DNA from: Prorocentrum cordatum
Lineage: Eukaryota; Sar; Dinophyceae; Prorocentrales; Prorocentraceae
Length of the DNA: 64,000 nucleotides
Assembly: GCA_963575745.1 (NCBI GenBank)
Contig: CAUYUJ010015276.1
Span: forward strand, 279,267 to 343,266
Direction of reading: 5' to 3'
Shown: in pieces, positions 1-10,889 of the stretch
How positions within the stretch are numbered: the stretch's first letter is position 1
Layout: every line of letters begins with the position of its first letter
Translations under genes and position numbers: made by a program
Notes under the pieces: generated by a model
The model's database searches: none
What the model was told of the DNA's origin: nothing
What the model saw: the letters and a program-made list of their open reading frames with translations, nothing else

Positions 1-479
1 AACCATGTAAATAGTATGGGTTTCCGATACCCTCCTCGCTCAGGCGGGACCTTCTTGGAGGGGTGGGAGGGATGGTATGATATGGGAGGCTGGAGTGGTA
101 GGCGTGGTATTGATATGGGAGGCGGGAGGCGGGAGGGAGAAGGAGAGGATGTTTCTTGGAAAACAAGGACCCCACTCAGGATGTGGGGAATAACTTCATG
201 TTGGATGATGGGCAAAACAATGTTGCTGTGATGCGATTGATGAAGAGTGATGAGGGGGAGTATTGCGTGGAAGCAATGAAAATGATCGAGTGAGTGCGAT
301 GACGAGTGATTGATGTTTGATTGTGAGTGGGTGTGTGTGTGCGCGCGTGGGACTGATGATGATGGTGTGAGTGATTGGGTGAATCAGTGAGTGTGCGACG
401 GGAGGAGAGGGGGTGAGGTGTGAGGTTCCTGCGCGGGGGTGCGCAGAGAAAACAAGAACTCCAGTTCGGATGTGGGGAA
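1..479. other. Intergenic, G-rich low complexity
   Basis: No gene is seen. The stretch holds GGGAGG-rich and GAGTGA/GTGTG-rich simple sequence (about 60-140 and 240-400). A short segment near 155-190 (GAAAACAAG...GGATGTGGGGAA) recurs at 443-490. The open frames here are interrupted low-complexity translations with no recognisable domain. Confidence 0.6.
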
Positions 480-583
480 ATATTGAATGACAAATAGTAT
501 GGGGACGATTGGTTTACGATTTGTTTGGCCATTTTTATTTGTTCGCCCCAGATCCGCCTGTAGGGGGACATGCCCGACCTAAC
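480..583. mobile_element. MITE-4 copy, left end degraded
   Basis: The right end, with TGTAGGGGGACATGCCCGAC at 558-577 followed by CTAAC, matches the right end of the element at 5695-5859 and, more loosely, 10720-10889. The AT-rich middle (AATAGTATGGGGAC...) also matches the 5695 copy. The left inverted repeat is barely recognisable, so this is an old or truncated copy. Confidence 0.5.
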
Positions 584-1234
584 GCGAGGCCTGAAGCTGG
601 CAGCGTGGCCTGCTTCCGCGGCCTCTCCCCCTGACCCTTCGAGCCCGGCGCCGGCGAAACGGACGCGCCGATTCTCTCCTCGAAGACAAGTGCATCTCAC
701 CTCCTCCCTCCTCCTCCTCCTCCTCCTCCTCCTCATGCTTCTGGGCCTTCCGCCCTGACTTCCAGGCCTTTTTTCACGTGTGATCGATGTGGGGTTCCTG
801 GAACTGCGTAAGCTTCCCGTGAGTTTCGATGAGTTCTTCCGCACCTTCCGCGGAGGTTTGGAGGTATGAAAGATGAAGCCGGAGGGAACGGGAAGCGCAT
901 GGCCACTAACCCCGCTCAATCTGACTTGATCCTATGTTTTTTCTGGCCTGATCCGGCTAAATGGAAATTGAGTCGGCTTTCTGGTGATCTCAATCATTAT
1001 CACGAAGACTTCCCTCAAGTTGCGTCTTAATGCGTAGTCGCGGGCTATCGGTGGTCGGCGTAGATGTGCTGGATCGGCCCTGACACCTGGTGGCGCCCCT
1101 GGTGCCGTCCCTGGCTCGACCCGCGCGCGAGGGGAGGGGGGTCCCGCGCCGACCCAGGAGCTCCGCGCAAGGAACTCCGCGGGACATCCGGAAGTTCATG
1201 TTTGTGCCATTCTTGTCCGTCAGTGCTTACCCGA
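584..1234. other. Intergenic with short (TCC)n tract
   Basis: No supported gene. A (TCC)n tract lies at about 704-736; the remainder is mixed GC-rich sequence. The long minus-strand open frame across 176-919 is an artefact of simple sequence (poly-Arg and poly-His runs). Confidence 0.5.
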
Positions 1235-1400
1235 GACAAGAAGGACCGCTACCACCAATTAGGGGGGGGCTGTCCCACCCTCTCGAGCTGGTGGCACTTC
1301 GTTCCGGGCATGCCTCCATCGAGTGCCCGGAAGGAGGTGCCACCAGCTCGAGGGGAGGGAGCGACCACCCCCCTGGCTGGTGGTAGTGGTCCTTCTTGTC
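1235..1400. mobile_element. Foldback (long inverted repeat) element
   Basis: The two halves are near reverse complements: GACAAGAAGGACC at 1235 pairs with GGTCCTTCTTGTC ending at 1400, and the CTCGAGCTGGTGGCAC block pairs with GTGCCACCAGCTCGAG. Arms are about 78 bp around a loop of about 11 bp. This is the structure of a foldback transposable element or a recently inverted duplication. Confidence 0.6.
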
Positions 1401-2159
1401 TTTCCTGAAGTGTCCACACTGCTCCCATGGCGGCGGTGGCCGCCACCTGGCGAGGCGGCTTCTGCTGCCGGAGCCGAGGGCCCCTGGGCGCCGCCTGGGC
1501 CACGAGAACCTTCGGACGCTGGAGGCCATCGTGCAGTGCGCGCGGGAAGCAGATCAAGAAGCAGCCTTCTAAGAAGCAGCCTTTCCCTCTCCCCGTACCC
1601 CTCTTTGCGCGCCGCCAGCGGGGGCCCTCCGACTCAGCGGCAGTTCGTCACGCTCAAGTTCTTCGGCTTGCCAGGTCTCCTGTCCTTCCACTCAGCAAGC
1701 GCGGAGGGCTGACCATTCACGGATAAGGAAGGAGAAACAAGGAGCGCGTGTTATTAAGCATGGTAGCATCGAGTATGCACGCTAGTTGGCGAGCGCAAGA
1801 CGCAAACGCGTTTCACCAGAGCAAGCGCAGACAACACATCAAGTTAGCATGGTAAATAACATGCAGGACATGTGCAAGGCAACGAAGCCGTGTCAAGCAC
1901 GTGCAAACAAGATTGCAATCAAGCTCTACTGGAAGAACCACGCAAGTCAGCGTACTTCACCACTCACTGATCTAATGGCCTTCGGCCCATCCCGCCACCC
2001 TGGGGACTACAATCGGTATTCATGACACCGTGGCGTTACTTCGGTTTGTACATGCCCACCACGACTTGTGTGAATCATTCATTCAGTGTCGGCGAAAACG
2101 TGACACATCCCTTCGTGTGTTAAGACCGCAAGGCGCCCATCACGAGACAAATATTGTGC
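1401..2159. other. Intergenic, no gene recognised
   Basis: GC-rich to 1735, then a lower-GC stretch (1740-2160) without coding character. The short frames here show no domain and have unconvincing codon use. Confidence 0.5.
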
Positions 2160-2420
2160 CCAAGCCAGGCCAAAGCAGGGCCCAACCAGAAACATCGTAA
2201 GGACACCTCAAGGGAAACCAATCCCAAACCAGGCAACGCTGGGGCCAAACCAGGAAAGTTTTGAGGACGTCTCAGGACAAAACCGGGCCCAAACCATACG
2301 AAACTAGACCGGGGCCAAACCTTGTAATGTTTTAGGTCATATGAAGCGACATGGGGACCAAACCAGGGCGAAACCAGACAAATGTTTGTGACCTGTCAGG
2401 CGAAACTGGGTGGCATCTTC
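2160..2420. repeat. Degenerate 60-70 bp minisatellite (GAGGACGTCTC core)
   Basis: Related units recur about every 60-70 bp (near 2200, 2263, 2330 and 2393), each with a GAGGACGTCTCAGG-like core and an AAACCAGG/GGGCCAAACC block. Core and spacing match the much larger arrays at 30610-32260 and 36880-37400, so this is a decayed member of that family. Confidence 0.5.
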
Positions 2421-2857
2421 TTTCAGCACCGTCCGTCTGCAAGGAGCTGACGGCAGCGCACGCGGTGGCGTAGGTAATTGTGGCCGATTGCGTGAGTGAG
2501 TTGCGAGATGAGGATGCCCAGCACCGATACCGCATGCCCGAGCCGGCCAGGCTCTTCAGGGACATCCTCCCTGGCCCTCGTGGTGGCGCTCTTGCTGACA
2601 GCGGCTTGGTTTGAGTGGGTGGCCTCACCTCCAGCGTGATTTCCACCTGCACGCCCATTACTTCACAGAGTGGGGTGACCTCAGCTCGCGATGCTTTTTT
2701 GCCTCCCTGGCGAAGTTCGCGCCGGCTTTGCAGTGAGTGAGACCTCGACCCTCGAACCCCATGCATGCATCTTTCTGGTGGCGCTTGTGCTGACAGCATG
2801 GTGGGTGGGAGCATGGGTGCTGGTATTTCCAGCGGGCCATGTCTAGTCGAGGCTGAG
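2421..2857. other. Intergenic, no gene recognised
   Basis: Mixed sequence. Frames on both strands are short, with no domain and no repeat of note. Confidence 0.4.
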
Positions 2858-3094
2858 TTTCAAGCAGTGGCGAAGCGTCCTGGCTTGCCCATAGGTCCAT
2901 GACATAATGTTCTAAGAACCTTTTGTGGTCTGCAAGAGAGGTTCTTGGAACGTTTCTGGCTGGGACTATCTTGTTTCAGCACATCGGAATTCTGTTCTAA
3001 GGACATTGTTCTTATTCTTAGAACGCTTTTTTGGTTCTAAGAACATCTCATGGTAGGCCTATAGGCATGCGGGGACGGTCGGCCATGCTCAAAT
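2858..3094. mobile_element. MITE-5 copy 1 (TTCTAAGAAC-rich)
   Basis: A second copy is at 15265-15503. Ends are imperfect inverted repeats: TCAAGCAGTGGCGAAGCGTC on the left, and CCTATAGGCATG...GGACGGTCGGCCATGCTCAAA on the right. The interior carries several GTTCTAAGAAC palindromes and AT-rich sequence. No coding capacity, so it would be non-autonomous. Confidence 0.6.
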
Positions 3095-3261
3095 CATGGC
3101 GGAGTCGGCCTTGTTTATCCCATCTGCTCACCCGGCACACGGCAGTGGTGTCCAGGCTGTTGGTGGGTTGTGTGGGGGCTCGGTTGGGCTTCTTTCCATC
3201 GGGCTGTCCAAGTGCTTCACACTGAAGGCAGCCCCCAGGACATCGATCCACGGTACGAGCA

Positions 3262-3747
3262 TTGATCCAGCGGGACTTTGCCAAGGATGACTGGACAGGG
3301 GGCGGGCGGCCAGGGAAAGCCTGCCGCGGCCCCCGCAGGTGCTGCAATGATGCCCTGTGCTTCGGCGGCGCCCTGGATCCAGGATTTCAGCGACGGCTTC
3401 GGTTTCGCGGTCACGGGCCGATGGCTTGTCCTATGTCGCGCTCAACTCCATCGCCGGGTCCGTTCTACATTTACCTCGTCACGTCGCAGACGCAGGTTGC
3501 GCTGGCGCAGGTTGTGCTGGAGCAAGAGCGCCATGTGACTCAGCAGATGCTCGGCGACTGCCAAGGCCAAGCGCTTGTCACGGGCTGGCGTGGCCTTTGG
3601 AGTTGCGCGGTGGACAACGATGGCGGTGGCTCAGGCGCGTCAAGTAGGTACGCGATACTTGCGCAGTCCAATGTCATCATCACCGCCCCACCAGGGGCAG
3701 ATGTGCACGACCAAGTCCCGCGCAGGCTTGTCGCGGCGCATGTGTGA
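3262..3747 (+). pseudogene. Coding-like relic, function unknown
   Basis: The best-looking part is about 3430-3747, which reads through ..YLVTSQTQVALAQVVLEQE.. to ..NVIITAPPGADVHDQVPRR.. before a stop. The plausible upstream part (..PWIQDFSDGFGFAVTG..) is in a different frame, so at least one frameshift would be needed. No domain is recognised. It could be a chance open frame in GC-rich DNA. Confidence 0.2.
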
Positions 3748-5229
3748 TCAGTCTTGCTTTGGGGAATTGCGTTTTTTCTTTATCCCACGTGCAATGAAGG
3801 GCTGGCCCAGACCAAGTAAGCGATTCGATGGAAGCTATGCGTGTGTGTGTGTGTGCCCCGGCGAAGGGTTGCCTGGTAGGCTGTGCTCGCCCGTCCGTGT
3901 CTCACTGGCAGGCCGTCGTGGATGAGGCTGCGAGCAGAGTTCACGACTTGGCCCCCACGCGGCGTTACGAGACGCGGTCCTCGACGGGGTGGTGCGTGAG
4001 CTTGCTGCCCGACGGGGCCACGTCGGGCCTGCGGCGACGTCCCTTGTGGGCCGTGTGGGGGGCATCGGGAGGTCCCGGCGGCGCGCAGGCCCGGCCCGGC
4101 CTGCCCCCCCGCCCCCGGGCGTGGGACGCACACGGGCCCGCACAGGGGCTCGCGCGCTGAGGCTCGGTCGGCCGCCCTGGGATGGGCCAAGCATGATTCG
4201 GGCTGGGCCAGCCTCCTCCTCCTCCTCCTCCTCCTCCTCCTCCCGCCCCTCCTTCGATGTGACCTATGGTCGGGTATGGCCAGGACCCCGGGTAAGGGGA
4301 CCCGGTTAGTGGTAGGGCCCCGGAGCTTTTGAGTTGGCCAGAATCACTAAACCAGGTTTGCCATATCTGGTGTTCTTCGGGTGACGGCAGTTCCGTTTAG
4401 TGGAAATGGGACGGGGGGGCGCCCCCGGTACAGATCATTAAACCAGGTTCCATTAAACCCAGTTCTGCCAACGCCCGAATGATACGTGGCCAAAATGCGT
4501 CAGTTTTACCACCCAAGAGATCCAGCTTCTGCACTGCGGGGACGTGCTGTGCTCGCGCTCGACCGCACAGAACCACAGGATGCTTCAGTGCGTCTCTGAT
4601 TCCGCGCAGCCCACGGAACATATTGCGCACATGATTCTTGCTGTAAGCACCCCTTTTTTTACGGGACCACCGCAGCGTTGTTCTGGTGGTTGGATCAGCT
4701 AGCTACCGATCCTTTTCACTGTACGGTACTCGGTGAGCCTTCTTTCTATACGACAGCGGGTAAGTCTCGTCCCCCCCTTCGAGTTTGCAGGTGCGTTCCG
4801 AGGGTGAGCGATCTGCTTGATGTATCTTGCTTATCCCGCTGCTGCCTTTGTTTAAGGCGGCGCCGAACCATTTGCCTGTACCGTAGTGGTGCACAACGTG
4901 CGGTGGTGGGTCGCACATAGGCAACTAACTGCACGATCCTACTGCCACCACCTTGTCCGTCGTACCTTTTTTTGCACCCCATGTTTCCAGCATGAGTTGG
5001 CGAACCACTTTTGTCGACTGTTGGCCCGTCTTGATGCCTCCGTGCGCCCCAAATATTCATGCGACACGCCGCGGGGAACCGTGACAAAGCCACTATGTTT
5101 TTAGCAAGTTGGGCCCTGGGCCGCTCAGTGACCCCTCAGGAGTGAGGATCGAGGTTCTGAGGACTTGGCTCGGGACCTGAGGACTCGCCCATTCCGTGAC
5201 CAGCAGCACGGTGGCGGTTATGCAAGCAA
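3748..5229. other. Intergenic with (TCC)n tract
   Basis: A short TG-rich run is at 3839-3855 and (TCC)n at about 4210-4242. The part 4320-4460 contains short diverged AAACCAGGTT repeats. No gene or RNA is recognised on either strand. Confidence 0.5.
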
Positions 5230-5560
5230 CAGGGCATCATAGGCCAAGCGCGCGAGCATGCATTAGGCGTCGTAACGCAGCTAATGTTTGGACGGGGTGT
5301 TGGCTGATGCGCTGCTGTACTGTGCGTTCGAAGGTCTTGATGGCGTCCCAAACAACATGTTGGTGGACCCGAGGATGCGCTCGCAGGTCTATTACAACAG
5401 GTGTCTTGTGTGGATGTCATCCGTGGGCGGGCACATTCCAGCACATCGGCCCATCTGGTTCGTTCGAGGTCGATGGCTTCGAGGTCCAAAATTTCTATGG
5501 CACGGCATGTGCGCGGACATGTGAGCCGGTGGACATGCACATACATAACCGCGTGTGAAT
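5230..5560 (+). pseudogene. Coding-like relic, function unknown
   Basis: One frame from about 5288 reads ..DGVLADALLYCAFEGLDG.. and ..DPRMRSQVYYNRCLVWMSSVGG.., with natural-looking composition. A second frame takes over (..FEVDGFEVQNFYGTACARTC..) to a stop near 5558. This suggests a broken gene fragment with a frameshift. No family is recognised. Confidence 0.25.
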
Positions 5561-5694
5561 TGCCACGCCAGGGATTCACAAAAACATGGTCACGCTCATC
5601 CGCTTCCTGGTGAAAGAGGAAGCGATTTGTAGACTTTTCGTGGTTCCCCATCAGCACACCCAGAGCTTATGCTCCAGAACTGCCTGCCACCACG

Positions 5695-5859
5695 GTTAAG
5701 TCGGGCATGCCCCTCTACAGGAGGAATGTTCAAGCATAGTCAACAAAAATAATATGGGGACAATTTGTTGATTATTTTTGACCATGTTTGAGTATTCTGC
5801 GTGCACTTGTTTTATGATTCGCCCAAAATCTGCCTGTGGGGGGACATGCCCGACCTAAC
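5695..5859. mobile_element. MITE-4 copy 2
   Basis: Imperfect terminal inverted repeats: GTTAAGTCGGGCATGCCCCT at the left, and GGGGGACATGCCCGACCTAAC at the right. The AT-rich core is shared with the copy at 480-583, and the ends with 10720-10889. Length about 165 bp, no coding capacity. Confidence 0.65.
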
Positions 5860-6795
5860 ACCAAAGACATGTAGGAGCAAGTATTGGGCACACCGAAGCC
5901 CGGGGCCAGCCTGAGGAGACCCAGTAGTCAACCACATTGCTTTCGAGGATCTTCCGATGCGGCAGCATCTTGGCAACCAGTTTGGATAGGTGCTTTTGGC
6001 ATTCTGGGTCAATCTGGGAGGTTTGGGGCGTCCTTTGGGGGTCCTCTTCAGAGCCTTAGGGCCCCTCCTGGGGCCGTCTTTGGAGTGGCATCGGTGACTT
6101 CAGGGAAGGGTTCCAGATGTCATCCCCCGTCCGGCGGAAGCATCCCTTCTGGGAGCCATATTTGTACGCTCTTGCCCCGCATTGGCATACACCGCATCCC
6201 CCACTCTGACGGCCTCTGCCAGGGCCAATGCCAACACCCCTGAACCACCTTTGCCCAAAGACAATACGTACTACAGTTTGCGACAAGTTCTGAATGATGT
6301 CCGGAGGGGCCGTGATCACTTTGAATTCTTTATGCGAGGGGCCAACATGTTGCCTCGTGTGAGCAGGCCCAGCGTTCTTGTCAAGCAAATTCAAAGTGCA
6401 CGTTGCGGCAACATATTTGACAATGAGCGGGCGCTCCGCGATAGTTTTGCATGATTATCTGGCAGGGGGTGCCCTGGCACGCGCGTTGCACCTCGCGGGC
6501 GCCGCGTACCCTGCTGGCGGCTACATTGGTTTGTGGCAGTTGTCGTTAGTTTCCCCTGCGTATGCGGAGACTCGCTTGCCGCATAACTGATTTGGATGGC
6601 GGATCGAAGTGAACGGGACGGCAGTTCTTCGGAGGGGGTAGCTTGACCATCTTTTGCCATTTTGCTTCTACCGCGAGCAGTCTCCGCCTTGATCTTGTCA
6701 ATAGGTCGGATGTTTTCCAGGAGCCGCGCCTACCGTGCCAGGGCCACCTGCCCCCCGCCCCCTCCCCGCGGACTCTGGACCGCGGCACCACTCGC
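5860..6795. other. Intergenic, no gene recognised
   Basis: GC-moderate sequence with only short frames. A GGGGCCTCTT-like run near 6030-6075 resembles the GGGCCGTCTTGG repeat family seen at 33-41 kb. Nothing else is supported. Confidence 0.4.
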
Positions 6796-7006
6796 AGGCC
6801 TTAGAGGTTGACACCAACACCAATATCGGCCCGTGTGCCTCCACCGAGGGAAGAAGATCCCGATCTCGGTGATGGTGGTAATATTCTGGCTTCCAAGCTG
6901 ACCGAAATATTACCACCAGCACCGAAATCTAGGATCATCCTCCCCCTGTGGAGGCACCCCCCCTGTGTTGGTGTTCGTGTTCATTTCCAGGCCTCTAAAC
7001 CACGGC
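6796..7006. mobile_element. Foldback element, about 210 bp
   Basis: Left arm (GCCTTAGAGGTTGACACCAA then CGTGTGCCTCCACCGAGG then TGGTGGTAATATT) pairs with the right arm (AATATTACCACCA, then GTGGAGGCAC, then TTGGTGTTCGTGTTCA...GGCCTCTAAAC). The loop is about 20 bp. No coding capacity. Confidence 0.55.
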
Positions 7007-7566
7007 GACCCTCCGCCCGCGCATCCGCGAGGAGACGCTGGCGGCCGCGCCCAGCAGCCTGGGGGACCCCGCGGGCACGCGGGCGCCCCAGCTGCGCCCC
7101 GTGGGGGTGACCGGCCCTGGCATCCTGCGATGCGATCTTGCTGCAATCCGGGCGCCTGTGGGGCCCGTCGTCGAGCCCCGGGGGCGTCAAACTCACCACC
7201 CACCAAACCACCCCAAAACCCAACCCGAAGGCTCAGATGTACCCTTGATTTCTAGTGGGAGGGGGGGTCGGGAAACGCAGGAAAAGCACGTGTGGAACCC
7301 TTACCCCCCCCCAGCCCGAAATTCGGGTCTTCGGGTTGGGTTGGGGTGGTCTGGTAGGTAGTCATCAAACAGTTCCCCCGGGGGAGGGACCGGGACCTCT
7401 GCGGCCACGGATTGGAGACGTCGTGTCCTCGGATGGCTTCGGGGGGATGGGCTCACGGGGAGCACCGGCATCACGAGGACGGCAGCTGCGGCAGCGGCGG
7501 CGGGGACGACGACGACGACCGGCGCTTGAGAGGGGGTGGAGGGAACCCCCCGTTTCGCGAAAAGGG
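7007..7566. other. Intergenic, GC-rich
   Basis: GC-rich with short C and G runs. No domain is seen in any frame, and no repeat was paired with another part of the window. Confidence 0.4.
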
Positions 7567-7730
7567 GGGTGGATAGACCTCCTACCCTGACACGTCGATG
7601 AGGAAATTGGCCTTTTCGGTTCACGAGGGGGCGTCGCGGCCGTCATTTTTGCGGGTCCAGGTCCGTCGGTTTCGGTCCTAGGCCGTTTTCACTGGGGGGA
7701 GGTTTACTAAAGGGAGGTTTGTCCACCGCC
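7567..7730. mobile_element. MITE-3 copy 1
   Basis: Terminal inverted repeat GGTGGATAGACCTCC at the left and GGAGGTTTGTCCACC at the right (13 of 15 pair). Two further near-identical copies in the same orientation lie at 10382-10546 and 20876-21040. Interior is GC-rich (CGGTTCACGAGGGGGCGTCG) with no coding capacity. All three copies end CACCGCCGA. Confidence 0.65.
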
Positions 7731-8104
7731 GACGAAAGGGGGGGTGGGGAGGGGGGGTCCGTGTGAAGAGGCGTGGTGGTTCGCAAGGTGCATGGGATGT
7801 TGGAAGGGGTGGGCCTGGGGCGCGTTTTTCATGACGTGTCGATGAATATTTCGCACCCAACACGCTCTCTCAGAGGCCTGGATCTCGCGATCCCCAAATC
7901 TCGAATCTGAGCAAGAGCACCAGGGAGTGGTGGACGGAGGAGGGAGATGGGGGCGAGGAGACCTCCTCAAGAGCCACGATCTTGGATGTTTGAGGATCGT
8001 GGGCGGGCAACATCTCCATATCAGCGGCCTCGCGGTCGAGACCCATCGACCGCGACCCCGTGGGCTTCGCTCGTGAGCGCATCGAGGGGGATGACCCTTG
8101 ACTT
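7731..8104. other. Intergenic, no gene recognised
   Basis: G-run-rich sequence to 7780, then mixed sequence. No supported frame. Confidence 0.4.
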
Positions 8105-8789
8105 TTGAACCTCTCCATCCTGCACCTTTGGCGACCGATGGGGAGGGTCCCATTGATCCTGGCGCATCGAAGGAAACGCTCAGACGTTCGAGTCCTAGAT
8201 CCTCGTTTGCATGCTGTGTTCTTCGAAGCCCAATGCGGAAACACGACGACAAGCAGCTGTGATGGCGACCAAGGCATGACGTGTATCTGCGACCCGGCCC
8301 GCCTGATCTCTGTGGGCCCGGGGTGCAGGGCGGGCTGCGTGACGCGCGCATGCTGCTGCTGCGCCGCGAGCGGCGGGTCCACCCGAGTGCACACGACCTC
8401 CACGACAGGAGCAGCCACGATCACGACCACCGCTCGGACCGCTTCGCACGACGACCGCCAAAAGGACGTCGGCAGCGATGGCCACCAGCACGACAGCAGC
8501 ACCGACCGCCATGGAAACGGCAACGCCAACACGGACTGCTACTACAACGGCGACGCCGTCGACCACCAACACCGCGACGCCGATTACCAACACGTCGACG
8601 ACTGCAACACGGAACGCTACACCGAGTAATGACCAACGAAGACCACGGCCAACACGTTCAGAGTACTGGAAAGGCGACGAAGGCCAACACGGCCATCGAC
8701 CCCCATGTGCGTGCACCGACGGCTGCGTTGGCGCCGAGTCCTACCCCTGCCCCCTGCGGCTGCGCCCCCCGGGCAGTGCTGTTGTGTAA
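8105..8789 (+). pseudogene. Cys- then Thr-rich secreted-like protein fragment
   Basis: One frame (8105 onward) gives a cysteine-rich stretch (..GMTCICDPARL.., ..CRAGCVTRACCCC..) leading into TSTTGAATITTTARTA. The Thr/Ala-rich run continues one frame over (8478-8640) as ATSTTAAPTAMETATPTRT and similar, ending near 8789. Thr-rich low complexity next to Cys clusters is common in extracellular protist proteins; that role is inference. Joining the parts needs one frameshift, and no signal peptide is visible. The Thr run could be a translated cryptic repeat instead. Confidence 0.3.
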
Positions 8790-8813
8790 GTTGTAGCGTT
8801 TGCTCTCTACTTC

Positions 8814-8945
8814 TGGGAGGGAAGCAGAGTAGTCATCAATGGCGCGTCGCCGCCGTTCTTGGATCGTCAGCGGGTTACTCCTTCCACCCGATGCCGCTTC
8901 AAGTCAGGGGCCTCGTTAGGGGGGGATGGGCTCGAAGGGGATGGA
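8814..8945. repeat. Dispersed repeat, copy 1 (partner near 22684)
   Basis: GGGAGGGAAGCAGAGTA..., the shared GGCGCGTCGCCGCCGTT block and the following TACTC..TTC part recur, diverged, at about 22684-22830 in the same orientation. Ends are not defined. Confidence 0.4.
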
Positions 8946-9588
8946 CACATCGACGACCCCTATCTTTCATCGATCGCCGACAAGGGCCCGATGGCTCACC
9001 CCCACAGGAACGTGCGGAGTCGATCTCGGGGCCTACTGTCGATCTATCGGCGATCGACCGCCGCTTCCAGGCCGACATCATGACGTCTCCCCCCCTGAGT
9101 TGGTCCCCCCCTACGTTCCCGCCCGTGCTGCGTCGGCAGCAGCGCGCTGATGGGCTCCCCGCGGCGTCGTGCCGTTGATGCCGTTTGTTCTCCCCCGCTG
9201 ATCGGGGCAGCGCACCCGCTTGGATCAACGGGCGCCAGGGGGGGGGCTTGCGGTGGCAGCGCTGCGGCTGGGCGAGGGTCGAGAAAGCGCAGACGTGGAT
9301 CAAGGCGTGTGGACTAGCGACGGGTCCCGCTGCCGTACAGAGTCGGCAGGTCTTGTCGTCAAGAGGCGGCACAGGCGCCATGTCTTCTCGGGTGCCTTCC
9401 CCGATCCCACGCGCCAGATCCGCGGATCCCACTGTGTCCCCGTGCTGCGCGTGCCAGCGGCCAGCGAAGGGCTCGCAGCGAGTCCGGGACGGCTGCCCTG
9501 CGGCCACTGCTTGTGCCGTCGGCGGCGCGCCCATGGGGAAGGCCGCAGAGGGCGAGCCCGTCAGAAGGCCGCAGAGGGCTCAGAGCTC
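8946..9588. other. Intergenic, no gene recognised
   Basis: Contains CGATCGCCGA/GATCTATCGGCGATCGACC-like short repeats (8970-9065) and GC-rich sequence. Overlapping open frames have Arg/Pro-rich composition without a domain. Confidence 0.4.
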
Positions 9589-9713
9589 GGCATCGCTCGG
9601 ACGTGTGCATGTTTTCCTTCGGCGAGGACCATCGAGGAGCATCCTTGATCATTTGGCGAAAAAACACGCACGAAACCGAAAAAATCACAGAGAATGGACG
9701 TCAGAACGATGGC
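9589..9713. mobile_element. MITE-2 copy A
   Basis: Left end GGCATCGCTCGGACGTGTGC. The right end (ATGGACGTCAGAACGATGGC) is a diverged inverted copy. The interior (GGCGAGGACCATCGAGGAGC, then ATCATTTGGCGAAAAAACAC) is shared with copies at 9885, 25874 and, diverged, 37967. About 125 bp, non-coding. Confidence 0.65.
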
Positions 9714-9884
9714 GAGCAGAGGGCTTCTGAGAACCACCGCCGCCCTCCGAGAAGGCCTGCCCTCTCCTGCTTCCTCCCTCGCGCGCCGCCGATCTGTGGC
9801 CTGCTGAGGCCTTCCTCTGCCCGCCGCCCTCCTGGCTTCGCCGCGTGCATGCGCTGGCTTCTCGACGTTTTGCTGCCTAGACCT

Positions 9885-10009
9885 GGCATCGCTCGGACGT
9901 GTGTGTTTTTTCTCTGCGAGGACCATCGAGGAGCATCCTCGATCATTTGGCGAAAAAAGCACGCACGAAACCGACAAAAAATACAGGGAATGGACGTCCG
10001 AGCGATGGC
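9885..10009. mobile_element. MITE-2 copy B
   Basis: The best-preserved ends of the family: CTGGCATCGCTCGGACGT at the left, and ACGTCCGAGCGATGGCCAG at the right, inverted repeats differing by one base gap. It lies 172 bp downstream of copy A in the same orientation, separated by GC-rich sequence (9714-9884) with no gene. Confidence 0.7.
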
Positions 10010-10381
10010 CAGTCGATCGTGCTCACATGGCGCTTTGCCGCATCTGGCAAACAACAAGTGCGGCGGCGCTGCATGAACGTTTGCGTCATACCTCGATCGC
10101 GTCGGCCTTCTCGCTCATTCATCGGCTTGCCAAGGCAGGCTTCGGGCGGCCCTTCCTCAATATTCCGTCGTAGATGATCGTTTTTGGAAGTTTTCCCAGG
10201 GCATGCCTTACTTCTCTGTTCGACCCTAGCTCGACTCAGGTTCGACTCTAGTTCGACTGAAGCGGACGTTCTTTCGACACAGCGTCGGCGCAAATGCGGG
10301 GCGAGTGGTTCCGGCAAGGTCTCCAGAACGCGCACTTATTTCATCCCTCTCCCTGTCGCTGTTCACCTCTCCATTACTCGG
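10010..10381. other. Intergenic, no gene recognised
   Basis: Mixed sequence with a short CTCGACTCAGGTTCGACTCTA direct-repeat run near 10230-10258. No supported coding region. Confidence 0.4.
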
Positions 10382-10546
10382 GGTTGGATAGACCTCCTAC
10401 CCTGACACGTCGATAAGTGAATTGGCCGTTTTCGGTTCGCGAGAGGGCGTCACGGCCGTTATTTTTGCGGGTCCAGGTCCGTCGGTTTTGGTCCTAGGCC
10501 GTTTTCTTTAAAGGGAGGTTTACTAAAGGGAGGTTTGTCCACCGCC
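10382..10546. mobile_element. MITE-3 copy 2
   Basis: Starts GGTTGGATAGACCTCC and ends AGGTTTGTCCACCGCCGA. The interior is almost the same as the 7567 copy, including the GTCCAGGTCCGTCGG block. Confidence 0.7.
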
Positions 10547-10719
10547 GAATGACCCATCGTGATCATCCTGATGGCCGCCGCACACGCTGGGCTGCCTGTA
10601 CTGGCTCATTCCAGTCGCTGGCGCCCGCGCCAGGCGGAACGCGCCCGTCGGTTTCCCAGTCCCCCAGGAGCCGGAGGTGCCGCGTAGTCGACTCTGGGAT
10701 ATCAGTGCCCACCCTTATG

Positions 10720-10889
10720 TCGGGCGTGTCCCCCTACAGGGGAATTTTCGATGAAAAGAAAATCCCAAAATTATCAAAAATAGTATTAAAAAAAACATGG
10801 TCTGGGGATTATTTTTGTTGACCATTTCGGTGTATTTTTCAGTATTTTTCATTTTTCGCACAAAATCCCCTGTAGGGGGACACGCCCGA
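10720..10889. mobile_element. MITE-4 copy 1, near-perfect inverted ends
   Basis: TCGGGCGTGTCCCCCTACAG at the left is exactly mirrored by CTGTAGGGGGACACGCCCGA at the right. The pairing extends to about 28 bp with one gap. The core is very AT-rich (AAAATCCC, AAAATTATC, ATTTTTCAG). About 170 bp, no coding capacity. Sharper ends than the copies at 480 and 5695 suggest it is the youngest of the three. Confidence 0.75.
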
